DNA of 34,541 bases from CAZUMW01 sp964621615 (GCA_964621615.1 CAZUMW010000047.1:1-34541); one strand, 5' to 3'. Counted from the first letter of the stretch, positions 8,480 to 17,788 are shown. The notes: a model not told the origin generated them from the letters alone. Translations and numbers: made by a program.

Positions 8480-9714
8480 TTTCGGTTGAGCAGGCGCTGG
8501 ATACCATTCTCTCTCACATCACGCCGCTGGGAACCGAGCGGGTACACATTCAGCACAGCCTCGGCAGGGTCCTCGCCGAAGAAGTGCGCGCAACGCGCAG
8601 CGTTCCTCCTGCTGACAATTCCGCCATGGACGGCTATGCGGTACAGGTCGCCGACATAGCGGGCGCGTCGCCCGCTCAGCCAAAACGCCTGAGCGTTGTG
8701 GGGGAAATTCCCGCCGGCTACCGGGCCTCGCGCCCGCTGCAGCGCGGTGAAGCAATGAGCATTATGACCGGCGCCGCTATTCCCGAGGGGGCCGACTGTG
8801 TCGTTATGCAGGAGGACACGTCGTTAGACGGCTCAGCTGTGCTGATTTCTAAGGAAGTTCCCCGCGGCGAACACATCCGGCGCGCCGGGGAGGACATAGC
8901 CGCAGGAGAGGTCCTTTTCCCGGAGAAAACCCCCATACGAGCAGCGCATACCGGAATCCTGGCATCAACCGGCCGGGGCGCCGTCACCGTGTACCAGCGC
9001 CCCCGCGTAGCGATTCTGTCTACGGGAGACGAGCTTGTTGACATTGATGAGCCCTGCAGTGAAGGGAAAATCGTCTCCAGCAACAGCTATTCGCTGTGGT
9101 CGCTTGTGCGGGAAAACGGGGGGGAGCCCCTATCGCTGGGCATTGCCCGGGATACGAAAGAATCGCTTTCCCGCAAGCTTCGCGACGGCCTCAGGGCCGA
9201 CATGATTATCACCTCCGGCGGTGTCTCTGTCGGCAAATACGACTTTGTAAAAGATGTGCTTCAGGATCTCGGCGCCTCCATGAAATTGTGGAAGGTGGCC
9301 ATGCGCCCGGGACAGCCCCTTGCCTTCGGCACGATCGGCGGCATGCCGGCGTTCGGCCTTCCGGGAAACCCCGTATCGGCCATGGTGTCTTTTGAGCAGT
9401 TTGTCAGGCCCGCGCTGCGGAAAATGACAGGCAGAACCTGTCTTTTCCGCCCGACGATGAGCGCGGTAGCCCGGGATACCGTCGAAACGCATTCCGGAAA
9501 AAAATATTTCATCAGATGCAGGGTGCTTCAGGAAGCGGGCGCGCTGACAGCAGCAACAACGGGGGAGCAGGGGTCCGGCATACTCATGTCTATGGCTGAA
9601 GCAAACGCGCTCATGATCGTTCCCGAGGATGTGGAAACCGTCAATCCCGGCGATACGGTTACGGTTCAAATACTTGACAGCGAGTTCGGCTTTACCGAAA
9701 AGCCGGTGTATTAA
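8476..9714 (+). CDS. moeA: Molybdopterin molybdenumtransferase MoeA
   Basis: A 412-residue enzyme that inserts molybdenum (or tungsten) into adenylylated molybdopterin. Motifs: domain-III SVPPADNSAMDGYAVQ; GAAIPEGADCVV; the MoCF fold with ILSTGDELVD and TSGGVSVGKYDFVKDVL; and LPGNPVSAMVSFEQFV. A C-terminal beta domain (about 335-405) completes the usual architecture. It starts with GTG at 8476 inside the secF stop (GTGA overlap). It lies 6 kb from an AOR-type oxidoreductase that needs a tungsten- or molybdenum-pterin, so a supply role for that enzyme is a reasonable inference. No moaA, mobA or moeB is in view. Confidence 0.94.
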   Translation: MISVEQALDTILSHITPLGTERVHIQHSLGRVLAEEVRATRSVPPADNSAMDGYAVQVADIAGASPAQPKRLSVVGEIPAGYRASRPLQRGEAMSIMTGAAIPEGADCVVMQEDTSLDGSAVLISKEVPRGEHIRRAGEDIAAGEVLFPEKTPIRAAHTGILASTGRGAVTVYQRPRVAILSTGDELVDIDEPCSEGKIVSSNSYSLWSLVRENGGEPLSLGIARDTKESLSRKLRDGLRADMIITSGGVSVGKYDFVKDVLQDLGASMKLWKVAMRPGQPLAFGTIGGMPAFGLPGNPVSAMVSFEQFVRPALRKMTGRTCLFRPTMSAVARDTVETHSGKKYFIRCRVLQEAGALTAATTGEQGSGILMSMAEANALMIVPEDVETVNPGDTVTVQILDSEFGFTEKPVY

Positions 9715-9741
9715 ATTGAAACACACACAAGGAGCATGACG

Positions 9742-11538
9742 GTGGCAGAGGCTTTCAGCAATCTAAAAAGAACGCACATGTGCGCACAGCTGCGCTCCCG
9801 GGACATAGATACCCCGGTCACGGTGATGGGGTGGGTCAACAGCAGGCGCGACCACGGCGGGCTCATATTTGTAGACCTCCGCGACAGAACGGGCCTGCTT
9901 CAGGTCGCATTCAATCCGGCGGTGAGCGCAGAGGCCCTCGAGAAGGCGCACCGGATTCGCAGCGAGTACGTTATCGCTGTTAAAGGAGCTGTTGCGCCGC
10001 GACCTGAAGGCACGGTTAACCCCGAGCTCGACACCGGGGAAATAGAGGTGCTTGCCGACGAGCTTCTCATCCTGAATGAATCCAAAACGCCTCCCTTTGA
10101 AATCACCGACAGAATAGACAGCTCGGAACACATCCGGCTTACACACCGGTACCTGGACCTCAGGCGGCCTGCGGTCCAAAAAACATTTATCATGCGCCAC
10201 CGGGCATGTCAGGCAATAAGAAATTTTCTTTCCCGCAACGGCTTTATCGAGGTGGAAACCCCGTTTCTTACCAAAAGCACCCCCGAAGGGGCGCGGGATT
10301 TCCTGGTACCCTGCCGCATTGAGCCGGGGCAATTCTATGCTCTTCCGCAGTCCCCCCAGCTGTTCAAGCAGATTCTCATGGTTTCGGGGTTCGATCGCTA
10401 TTTTCAAATCGTGAAGTGCTTTCGCGACGAGGACCTGCGCGCAGACCGGCAGCCTGAATTTACGCAAATCGATATGGAGCTTTCCTTTATCAGCGAAGAG
10501 GATATCTACACAATCATCGAGGATATGATGAAAGAGCTGTTCCGTGAGGTGCTCGGCCTGGAGCTTCAGACGCCGTTTCCCCGCCTGTCCTATCACGAGG
10601 CGCTCAGCCGCTACGGAGTCGACAATCCCGACACCCGGTTTTCCTTTGAGCTTTCCGACATTACCGAAGAAGTCGCCTCTTCGTCGTTTAAGGTTTTTTC
10701 ACAGGCGGTCGCCAAAGGCGGCGCAGCGAAAGCGCTGGTGGTGCATCAGGCCTCGGACTTCTCACGAAAAGATCTTGACGATCTGATTGAGGTTGCAAAA
10801 ACCCACGGCGCGGGAGGGCTTGTCTGGATCCGTATTACAGAGCAGGGCTGGCAGTCGCCGGTGGCAAAATTTCTTACCGATGAGGAAAAAGCCGCGATCG
10901 CTGAAAAGCTCGGGCTGGCCTCTGACGACCTGCTGCTGGCGGTAGCCGATCCCTCGTTTGAAAAAGCCTGCAACGCACTCGGCCACGTGCGGCTTCACCT
11001 TATCGACCGCCTCGGCATTGCGCCCTCTCAGCCATACGCCTTTAGCTGGGTGACCCGATTTCCCCTGCTTGAGTACTCCGAGGAGGAGCGCCGGTGGGTA
11101 GCGGTGCATCACCCCTTCACCTCCCCGGTTGAGGATGATGTCCCGCTGCTTGACAGCGATCCGGGCAGCGTGCGCGCCCGCGCATATGACCTTGTCTTAA
11201 ACGGCAGCGAAATCGGCGGCGGCAGCATCCGTATTCACCGGCAGGACATACAGTCGCGGATGTTTGAAAAGCTCGGCATCAACCAGGAGGAAGCTGAGCT
11301 TAAATTCGGCTTTCTGCTCAGCGCTCTTCGCTACGGAGCCCCTCCGCACGGCGGTATCGCATTCGGCCTTGACCGCCTTGTGATGCTTATGAGCGGACAG
11401 CCCTCGATCCGGGACGTTATCGCGTTTCCCAAAACGCAAAGAGGTGCCTGCCTCATGTCTCAGGCCCCCTCTCCGGTTGACAAAAAGCAGCTCAGGGAAT
11501 TAAGCCTGCGGTCAACGGCCGGGGATAAAGATTCGTAG
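9742..11538 (+). CDS. aspS: Aspartyl-tRNA synthetase, bacterial type
   Basis: A 598-residue class IIb synthetase that charges tRNA with Asp (or Asp/Asn if non-discriminating). Order: an OB-fold anticodon-binding domain (VMGWVNSRRDHGGLIFVDLRD); a motif 1 region (FIEVETPFLTKSTPEGARDF); motif 2 (FRDEDLRADRQPEFTQIDME); a GAD insertion (about 285-415), which marks the bacterial type; and motif 3 (GIAFGLDRLVMLMSG). I choose GTG at 9742 because AAGGAG (9729-9734) sits 7 bases before it. An in-frame ATG at 9736 is only 1 base from that site. The gene is 27 bases after moeA and ends in a terminator-like T run. Confidence 0.95.
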   Translation: MAEAFSNLKRTHMCAQLRSRDIDTPVTVMGWVNSRRDHGGLIFVDLRDRTGLLQVAFNPAVSAEALEKAHRIRSEYVIAVKGAVAPRPEGTVNPELDTGEIEVLADELLILNESKTPPFEITDRIDSSEHIRLTHRYLDLRRPAVQKTFIMRHRACQAIRNFLSRNGFIEVETPFLTKSTPEGARDFLVPCRIEPGQFYALPQSPQLFKQILMVSGFDRYFQIVKCFRDEDLRADRQPEFTQIDMELSFISEEDIYTIIEDMMKELFREVLGLELQTPFPRLSYHEALSRYGVDNPDTRFSFELSDITEEVASSSFKVFSQAVAKGGAAKALVVHQASDFSRKDLDDLIEVAKTHGAGGLVWIRITEQGWQSPVAKFLTDEEKAAIAEKLGLASDDLLLAVADPSFEKACNALGHVRLHLIDRLGIAPSQPYAFSWVTRFPLLEYSEEERRWVAVHHPFTSPVEDDVPLLDSDPGSVRARAYDLVLNGSEIGGGSIRIHRQDIQSRMFEKLGINQEEAELKFGFLLSALRYGAPPHGGIAFGLDRLVMLMSGQPSIRDVIAFPKTQRGACLMSQAPSPVDKKQLRELSLRSTAGDKDS

Positions 11539-11568
11539 GCGCGGGCTTGCGTATCGCGGGCCTTTTTT
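11538..11568 (+). terminator. Probable terminator after aspS
   Basis: A G+C-rich segment with imperfect dyad symmetry (GGCGCGGGC...CGCGGGCC) is followed by six T residues (11563-11568). It sits between the convergent stops of aspS and the histidine kinase. The stem is imperfect, so the call leans on position and the T run. Confidence 0.4.
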
Positions 11569-14267
11569 CAGACCGGCGCCTCTGCCGCCTGCTCACGAAG
11601 CAGCGGCAAATAGATATCGAAGATAGCCCCGTGAGGAAGATGGCGGCGCAGCTTTATATTCCCGCCGTGAATTGATATGATCTGATTGCAGACGGCGAGG
11701 CCCAGCCCCGAGCCGGTGGGCTTGCTGCTGAAAAACGGGTGAAATATTTTTTCCACGTTGTCATTGTCCACACCGGAACCCGTATCGGCTATTGAAAGAC
11801 GCGCCCACGGATCCTCCCTGGCAAGATCGATGCTCAAAGTCCCGCCTTCGGGCATAGCCTCAATGGCGTTGTAAAACAGGTTGTGCAGCACCCTTTTGAA
11901 CTGATCCACATCGATCTCAAGCATAAGCGGATCATCGGGCTTGTGCTGCTCAACGCTTATGGAGCGCTGCTCGAATTCATAGTTGAAAAACTGAAGCGTT
12001 GTCTCGACAACCTCCAGAAGGCTTACATTTCTCTGGCTCATCTTGCGCGGCCGGACAAAATCCAGCAGCTCGGAAAGCATCGTCTCGAGTCGGTTTATTT
12101 CCTCTATTATAATATTGAGATACTTTCTGCTCGGGCTGTCTGGCTCCTCTTTTTTAAGAAGCCGCCGCGCAAACCCGCCGATTGACACCAGAGGATTCCT
12201 GATACCGTGAGCAACGGTAGCCGACATCTGACCAACGGCAGCAAGCTTCTCCGTCCGTATAAGCTGATTGCGCTTTTCCATGATTTCGCGGTTGGCGGCA
12301 TCAAGCTGCTCGACTTTATCCTGAAAATTTTTATACAGATTCGACTTTTCGATAGCAAGGCTCGCCTGAGCGGCAAAGGACCGCAGCTGCTCAATATCCC
12401 GCTGCTCGATCGGCTTGCCGGTAATGGCGTTGTCGGCCCACAGCAGGCCCAGCACATTATCTTCTGCAATAAGCGGGATAAGAACAAAAGCGTTACAGTG
12501 CATCATGCCGGTAAGGCTTTCAGGGACCGCCGGATGGCTTTTTGCATCCATCACATTAAGTGAAGCTTTGCTTTTTATAGCCTGAATCAGGACGTCATTG
12601 TCATCTGTCAGCGGCACCCTGATACCTTTTACAATGGTGTTGACATGGGTGTCCACAGTCCCCGCCCTGCTGGTGTAGCTGTTCAGCATTTCTTTGAGGG
12701 TCATGTTTTTGCCCAGTATTTCGCCCCAGATATGCTGCGCCTCCTGCTGGTCAGAGGGTCCGACAGCAAGCTTTCCCTCAAGAAAGCCGCCGTCCTCGCT
12801 GATCAGAAAAACAAATGCACGGTTGAACCCGAAACCCTGATGTGAGGTAACCCCGATAAGAATAGTATTGAGCACCTCATCGAGCTCCGTGGTGCTGGCA
12901 AGCACTTCGCTGATTTCCTTCAGAATTGACAGCTCTACCACCTTTTCCCGGAGGGACTCCTGCGAAGCCGTGAGCTCATAGGTGCGGCCCCGCACCTTTT
13001 CTTCGAGCTTTGCCGTGTACTCCTGCACCTCCAGCTCAAGGTTTTTGCGCCGGGTTATATCGCGGGCCAGGCAGGTTACATTGAACTCGCCGTCATACTT
13101 AAATGCTGAAAGCGTATATTCAACCGGGAATGTTGTTTTATTCCGCGTGATCCCGATCGACTCGACCACCGTTCCATCCAGCGCATTTCCCTCCCGTTCA
13201 AATTCCTTCCGCATGGCATCCCAAATCTCCTGAGGCGCGATATCGGTCATATGGCATCCCAGAATATCTTCCCGCTCATAGCCGTATATCTGCTCGGCTT
13301 TTCTGTTAAAAAACCTGATTCTTCCCTCCTGGTCCGCAGATATAATAGCCTCATTAGCGGTCTCCACAAGGCTGTGATAGCGGCGCTCGGAGCGGGAAAG
13401 CTGCCTGGTTCTGTCGGCGACCTCCTTCTCGAGCACCTCGGCATGCGATTTCAGCTGCCGCTCATACATTTTGCGCTCTGAAACGTCCCGGATGATAGAG
13501 GTAAACACATACCCCTGTGCAGTTTTCAGGATTGAAACGGTTTCCTCAATAGGTACGATGGAGCCGTCCCTGCGGAGGCACTCCCCCTCGATGACGCGGC
13601 TGGTATACGGATCGGCAGGATGGCTGCACATGTCGCGCAGCATTTCCTGCTGATGCTTGCGTTTCTCCTCAGGCACCAGAATATAGACGTTTTCCCCTTC
13701 AAGCTCCTCCCTGGCATAGCCTGTCAGCTGGACGGCTTTCTTGTTCATCTTAACGATTATGCCGTCCTGATTGAACGCGATAATGGCGTCGTTTGCATTG
13801 TCCAGTATCTGTCGCCGTTGCGTTGCTATCTCACGCAGCTCCTGCTCTCTGGCCATGGTGGTGGTCACATCTTCAGCGATTTCAAGAATACCCCATACAG
13901 ACCCCTGCGCGTCCGTGAGCGGCGTGCAGGAGACCTTGTAGCAGGAATAGGGCTGCCCCTCCGGGGTTTCTATATGCGCGGTTTCTTTGGTTCCGGTGCT
14001 CATGCACCGCCCGGCGGGACAGCCCCGGCACTGTGTATCGGTTTTGCCGTACAGGCAGCGGTAACATGCAGGGTATTGTGAAACATCGATGCCGGGAAAC
14101 AGCTCGAGCATTCTCGAATTGACTTCCACCAGATGGTAATCGGTGGTAATGACGGCAAAGCCGTAGCTGGTGGTTTCAATAAGCGAAAAAAGCACCGGCG
14201 AGGTTTGCTTGAGGTGTTCAAATTCCTGATGAATATATGAGCGGATGGAATCAGACATTGTATGCAT
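11568..14267 (-). CDS. Orphan soluble PAS-PAS-PAS-GAF sensor histidine kinase
   Basis: An 899-residue kinase with no membrane segment, so a cytoplasmic sensor. Order by sequence: PAS1 (about 25-135), PAS2 (about 150-265), a coiled linker, PAS3 (about 290-405), a second coiled coil, GAF (about 450-640), HisKA with VAHGIRNPLVSIGG (phospho-acceptor His687), and a HATPase domain with LHNLFYNAIEAMPEGG, IADTGSGVD and GSGLGLAV. PAS1 carries a compact Cys cluster (Cys68, 71, 80, 83, 88), a CxxC-x8-CxxC-x4-C pattern that could bind a metal or Fe-S centre or act as a redox switch. No response regulator is adjacent. The start is uncertain: ATG at 14267 or 14258, neither with a clear Shine-Dalgarno. Confidence 0.9.
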   Translation of the reverse strand: MHTMSDSIRSYIHQEFEHLKQTSPVLFSLIETTSYGFAVITTDYHLVEVNSRMLELFPGIDVSQYPACYRCLYGKTDTQCRGCPAGRCMSTGTKETAHIETPEGQPYSCYKVSCTPLTDAQGSVWGILEIAEDVTTTMAREQELREIATQRRQILDNANDAIIAFNQDGIIVKMNKKAVQLTGYAREELEGENVYILVPEEKRKHQQEMLRDMCSHPADPYTSRVIEGECLRRDGSIVPIEETVSILKTAQGYVFTSIIRDVSERKMYERQLKSHAEVLEKEVADRTRQLSRSERRYHSLVETANEAIISADQEGRIRFFNRKAEQIYGYEREDILGCHMTDIAPQEIWDAMRKEFEREGNALDGTVVESIGITRNKTTFPVEYTLSAFKYDGEFNVTCLARDITRRKNLELEVQEYTAKLEEKVRGRTYELTASQESLREKVVELSILKEISEVLASTTELDEVLNTILIGVTSHQGFGFNRAFVFLISEDGGFLEGKLAVGPSDQQEAQHIWGEILGKNMTLKEMLNSYTSRAGTVDTHVNTIVKGIRVPLTDDNDVLIQAIKSKASLNVMDAKSHPAVPESLTGMMHCNAFVLIPLIAEDNVLGLLWADNAITGKPIEQRDIEQLRSFAAQASLAIEKSNLYKNFQDKVEQLDAANREIMEKRNQLIRTEKLAAVGQMSATVAHGIRNPLVSIGGFARRLLKKEEPDSPSRKYLNIIIEEINRLETMLSELLDFVRPRKMSQRNVSLLEVVETTLQFFNYEFEQRSISVEQHKPDDPLMLEIDVDQFKRVLHNLFYNAIEAMPEGGTLSIDLAREDPWARLSIADTGSGVDNDNVEKIFHPFFSSKPTGSGLGLAVCNQIISIHGGNIKLRRHLPHGAIFDIYLPLLREQAAEAPV

Positions 14268-14409
14268 TTGGCAGGCGCTTGGGCTGCTTACCCGCTATCC
14301 GGGAACAGCACGCTCAAACAGCCGTTTTCGGTTCACACATATAAAAACGCACACCGTGCACCTCGGGTAAAAGCAGAGTTAGCCAACCGTATTTTACACG
14401 CTCTTCTGT

Positions 14410-14439
14410 ATTATATAGTTACGGTACCAGAAAAAACAA
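14410..14439 (-). promoter_or_regulatory. Possible promoter of the PAS-GAF kinase
   Basis: On the minus strand, TTGTTT (14439-14434), an 18-base spacer and a perfect TATAAT (14415-14410) lie just past the aminotransferase stop. They predict a leader of about 135 bases to the kinase ATG. This would let the kinase be transcribed apart from the upstream aminotransferase gene. Confidence 0.5.
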
Positions 14440-14457
14440 GAATTAAAATAAAGCCCG

Positions 14458-15642
14458 CTATACACCGAATTTTTTAGCTGCTTTTACAAAGCCGTCAGCC
14501 GCACCCCCGATAACCGGGTCGTCAACGCAGTATGAAAGCCTGAAAAAGCCGGGGCAGCCGAACCCGCTTCCCGGCACAGCCAGAATGCGCTCGTCCTGCA
14601 ATGCGCCGACAAAGGCGATATCATCACCGCCGGGGGCCTCCGGGAACAGATAAAACGCCCCTTCAGGCCGCACAAACGAGTATCCTGCAGATTCCATGAT
14701 TTCGCAGAGGCGGTCCCGCTTTTGTGTATACTGACCGATATCCACAGAAATTCCCTGCAGGTGGCGCACTACACGCTGCATAAGCGCCGGCGCGTTCACA
14801 AAGCCAAGCGTCCGGTTTGAAAAAACCAGGCCGCCTGTAAGCTCCTCAATGTCATCGGCCGACGGGTGAACGGCAATGTATCCCATGCGCTCGCCGGGTA
14901 TGGACAGATCCTTGGAATATGAGGTTACCAGAACGCTGTTTTGGTAGGCCTGGAATATGCTGGCCACACACGCGCCGTCATACACAATTTTGCTGTAGGG
15001 CTCATCAGAAATAAGATACAGCACTTTTCCGAGCTCTTTTGATTTTGCAGAAAGCACCCTGCCCAGATCATTCAGATCGTCTCGCGGATACACCCGCCCC
15101 GTCGGATTGTTCGGGGAGTTAATCAGCACCGCTTTTGTCTGAGAGCTGATGGCTGACTCAATGGCGGTAATATCGAGTGAAAAATCCGCTTTTGTCGGCA
15201 CCGGCCGGCAGACGCCGCCGAAATTGTCGATATAAAATCCGTATTCTACAAAATAGGGACACGGGACAAGCACCTCCTCGCCGGGGTCAAGCAGGGTTTT
15301 GAGCGCCACGTTGAGCCCGCCGCCCGCCCCGCAGGTCATGATAATATGCTCGCTGAATATTTCAACGCCGTGCTCTTCTGAAAGATACTCGGCAACAGCC
15401 TCTCTGGTTTCGACATAGCCGGCATTTGACATGTAGCCGTGCACGCCGGGGGTTCTGTCACCGGCCTCTCGCTCAAGCGCTTCATAAAACACCTCTGGCG
15501 GCTCGAGGTTTGGGTTGCCGAGGCTGAAATCAAATACATTTTCCGCACCGAACTGCTGTTTGAGCTGCGCTCCCTGCTCAAACATTTTCCGGATCCACGA
15601 CGCATTTTCCATGAATGCCTGAACTTTTTTTGCTATTGCCAT
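14458..15642 (-). CDS. PLP-dependent class I/II aminotransferase (AspB-like)
   Basis: A 394-residue fold-type I enzyme predicted to transfer amino groups between an amino acid and a 2-oxoacid. Visible motifs: the substrate-binding N-terminal loop FDFSLGNPNLEPP; TCGAGGGLNVALKTLLDPGE; the PLP region VLINSPNNPTGRVYP; SDEPYSKIVYDG; and the Schiff-base lysine in SYSKDLSIPGERMGYIA. A late Arg in GFFRLSYC is the likely carboxylate contact. The ATG at 15642 has AGGAAGGG about 7 bases upstream and gives the normal length. The frame extends 21 codons further, but without a ribosome binding site. It is divergent from the AOR gene, suggesting joint control of amino-acid catabolism. Substrate specificity is not readable. 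Confidence 0.85.
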   Translation of the reverse strand: MAIAKKVQAFMENASWIRKMFEQGAQLKQQFGAENVFDFSLGNPNLEPPEVFYEALEREAGDRTPGVHGYMSNAGYVETREAVAEYLSEEHGVEIFSEHIIMTCGAGGGLNVALKTLLDPGEEVLVPCPYFVEYGFYIDNFGGVCRPVPTKADFSLDITAIESAISSQTKAVLINSPNNPTGRVYPRDDLNDLGRVLSAKSKELGKVLYLISDEPYSKIVYDGACVASIFQAYQNSVLVTSYSKDLSIPGERMGYIAVHPSADDIEELTGGLVFSNRTLGFVNAPALMQRVVRHLQGISVDIGQYTQKRDRLCEIMESAGYSFVRPEGAFYLFPEAPGGDDIAFVGALQDERILAVPGSGFGCPGFFRLSYCVDDPVIGGAADGFVKAAKKFGV

Positions 15643-15669
15643 AACGAGCCCTTCCTGCGATAATTTTTT

Positions 15670-15708
15670 ATAGTGCCCAGCCGGCGAACGGTGTGCTGCA
15701 GGCACTAT
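15670..15708. promoter_or_regulatory. Inverted repeat in the aminotransferase/AOR divergent promoter region
   Basis: Perfect 8-base arms ATAGTGCC (15670-15677) and GGCACTAT (15701-15708) are separated by 23 bases. They lie in the 107-base gap between two divergent genes, where an operator would control both. The arm ATAGTGCC recurs at 22016-22023, ahead of the acyl-CoA ligase gene. The centre-to-centre spacing of 31 bases is about three helical turns. Confidence 0.45.
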
Positions 15709-15749
15709 TGTATATCAAGATATTTCTGAGAGCAACACGGGAGACAGGC

Positions 15750-17657
15750 ATGGCGGGATGGACCGGAACACTGCTTGAGATTGATCTCACTGCGCGCGCT
15801 GCCCGGAAAAAGCCGCTCGACGGCGCGGCAGCCGCACTGTTTCTTGGCGGCCGGGGTATAAATACACTGCTGCTGTACGGCCGCGTTTCTGCACAAACCG
15901 ATCCGCTCAGCCCTGACAACGTTATTGTTTTCGGCACCGGCCCGCTTTCCGGCACGCTGGCCCCTTCCTGCGGCCGATGCACTGTTTCCGCAAAATCACC
16001 CCTTACCGGCATTCTGGGAGATGCCAATTTCGGCGGTTTTTTTGCGCCGGCGCTTAAAAAAGCGGGCTATGATCACCTCATCATCAGGGGCCGTGCCGAC
16101 AAACCGGTGTATCTGATGATCACTGAGGAGGGCGTTCAGTTTAAAGACGCCGCACACGTCTGGGGCAAAACCACGTCTCAGGCCGAAGCGCTTCTCAGGC
16201 AGGAGGTTGGCGGCCCGCGCACGCACATTGCCCTGATTGGCCCCGCGGGCGAAAACAGCGTCTACACAGCCTGTGTCGTGCATCATCACAATGTTGCCGG
16301 CAGAACCGGCATGGGAGCCGTTATGGGCTCAAAGAATCTGAAGGCGGTGTGCGTACAGGCAGGCCCGCCCGTTGCTGTTGCCCGCCCCGATTCGTTCAAA
16401 AAAATACGCCGGCGATGGCTGGATAAAATTCGGGACAATCCGTTCTGCTCGTTTTTCAGCACCTACGGCTCCGCCGGTCCGCTTGACAAAGAGGCAGAGG
16501 CGGGGATCCTGGTATCAAAAAATTTCTCCATTACAGGCGATTTTCCGGGCATTGCTGCAGTGAGCGCAGGAAACCTGAAAAAATATTTTACCGGATCGCA
16601 TGCCTGCTTTGCCTGTCCGGTTCACTGCATTCAAGCGTTCCGTGTTACCGACGGCCCCTATGCCGGCACTACCGGGGTAAAAATGCCCGAGGGGTGCAAC
16701 TCATCCTGCGGTCCCACCTGCGGCAACACCGATCCCGGCTCCCTGTTTATGCTGAACAACATGGCAAACGATTACGGCCTCGATATCCTTGATTTCGGCC
16801 TGCTTATGGGCACCGCGATGGACTGGTATGAGCACGGTATTATCGGCCCTGCCGACACAGGCGGCATCGAGCTGAACTGGGGCGACCCTGAAGCCATGGC
16901 ACAGATGATGGAAAACATCGCCCTTCGCCGGGGGTTCGGCAGCGTGCTTGCCGACGGGGCGGTCAATGCCGCGCGCCGGATCGGCGGGGAAGCGGAAAAA
17001 TACGTAAGCTCCAGCAAGGGAATGGTGTTCGGCGGGGTCGATGTGCGGGTGCTCCGGGGGAGCGCGCTGTGCTACGCCACGGCAAGCAGGGGCGCTGATC
17101 ACCTGAGAGGGGGGCTTTTGTTTGAGCTGCCTTCAAAAGACGGCATGAACGTGATACCGCCTGAGGAGGCCCTCGAGCGCTTCGGCACCGAAGAGGTGCT
17201 CAATCCTCTTTCATACAAAAAAGAAACTGCCGCCGTTTTTTGTCAGGATATGTACACGATTGCCGACTGCATCGAGGTCTGCAAATTCATAACCGCACAC
17301 AACGGTCACGGCATAACCATGCAGGATATGGCGGACATGCTGAGCGCGGTTACCGGCCGTGACTTTGACACCGCTGCTCTGCACACCATAGCCGAGCGGG
17401 TATATACGCTGGAGCGCGCCTTTCTGGTCCGCCAGGGCATCAGGAAAAAAGATGATTTTCTCAGGGGCAAATGGGTGTCCGGGCCGATTCCGGGCGGCCG
17501 CTTTGCCGGGGAGGAAATCGATACCGAAGCGTGGTCCCGTATGCTCAGCGCCTATTACCGGCTTCGGGGCTGGGATCCCGAAACCGGTGTTCCAACGCCG
17601 GAAACACTGAACCGCCTGGGGCTGAAAGACATCGTATCCGCCGGCTCAGGAGCGTAG
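15750..17657 (+). CDS. Aldehyde:ferredoxin oxidoreductase, tungsten/molybdenum-pterin family
   Basis: A 635-residue AOR-family enzyme that oxidises aldehydes to acids with ferredoxin as acceptor, or works in reverse on acids. The 4Fe-4S ligands fit the family closely: Cys286, Cys289 and Cys293 (HACFACPVHC), with the fourth expected at Cys511 (DCIEVCKF). Pterin-binding regions include SCGRCTVSAKSPLTG near the N-terminus and HHNVAGRTGMGAVMGSKNLK. The ATG at 15750 follows GGGAGA and gives MAGWTGTLLEIDL, a typical AOR start. The upstream in-frame ATG at 15693 lies inside the divergent control region. Neighbours suggest a role in amino-acid fermentation. It could equally be a benzoyl- or glyceraldehyde-type member. 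Confidence 0.93.
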   Translation: MAGWTGTLLEIDLTARAARKKPLDGAAAALFLGGRGINTLLLYGRVSAQTDPLSPDNVIVFGTGPLSGTLAPSCGRCTVSAKSPLTGILGDANFGGFFAPALKKAGYDHLIIRGRADKPVYLMITEEGVQFKDAAHVWGKTTSQAEALLRQEVGGPRTHIALIGPAGENSVYTACVVHHHNVAGRTGMGAVMGSKNLKAVCVQAGPPVAVARPDSFKKIRRRWLDKIRDNPFCSFFSTYGSAGPLDKEAEAGILVSKNFSITGDFPGIAAVSAGNLKKYFTGSHACFACPVHCIQAFRVTDGPYAGTTGVKMPEGCNSSCGPTCGNTDPGSLFMLNNMANDYGLDILDFGLLMGTAMDWYEHGIIGPADTGGIELNWGDPEAMAQMMENIALRRGFGSVLADGAVNAARRIGGEAEKYVSSSKGMVFGGVDVRVLRGSALCYATASRGADHLRGGLLFELPSKDGMNVIPPEEALERFGTEEVLNPLSYKKETAAVFCQDMYTIADCIEVCKFITAHNGHGITMQDMADMLSAVTGRDFDTAALHTIAERVYTLERAFLVRQGIRKKDDFLRGKWVSGPIPGGRFAGEEIDTEAWSRMLSAYYRLRGWDPETGVPTPETLNRLGLKDIVSAGSGA

Positions 17658-17737
17658 ACACGGCAGGGTCTTAAAAAAATTCAGGGTCACCCGCATCAGA
17701 GGCTGTGTCGCAATGGTGCGATTATCACCTTATGTAA

Positions 17738-17762
17738 GATTTCTCGCTGCGCTCGAAATGAC
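17738..17762 (-). repeat. GTCATT-hairpin-AATC type interspersed repeat
   Basis: On the minus strand this reads GTCATTTCGAGCG followed by CAGCGAGAAATC. It is an imperfect palindrome (TTTC/GAAA and GC/GC pairs around a 2-base internal loop). I recognise this framed hairpin as a short intergenic repeat type that recurs in many bacterial genomes. A second member of the same layout, with a different stem, lies at 32297-32324. The rest of the 131-base AOR-fmt gap holds nothing else I can name. Confidence 0.5.
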
Positions 17763-17788
17763 AAAATATTCAGGAGACACACATCGCC

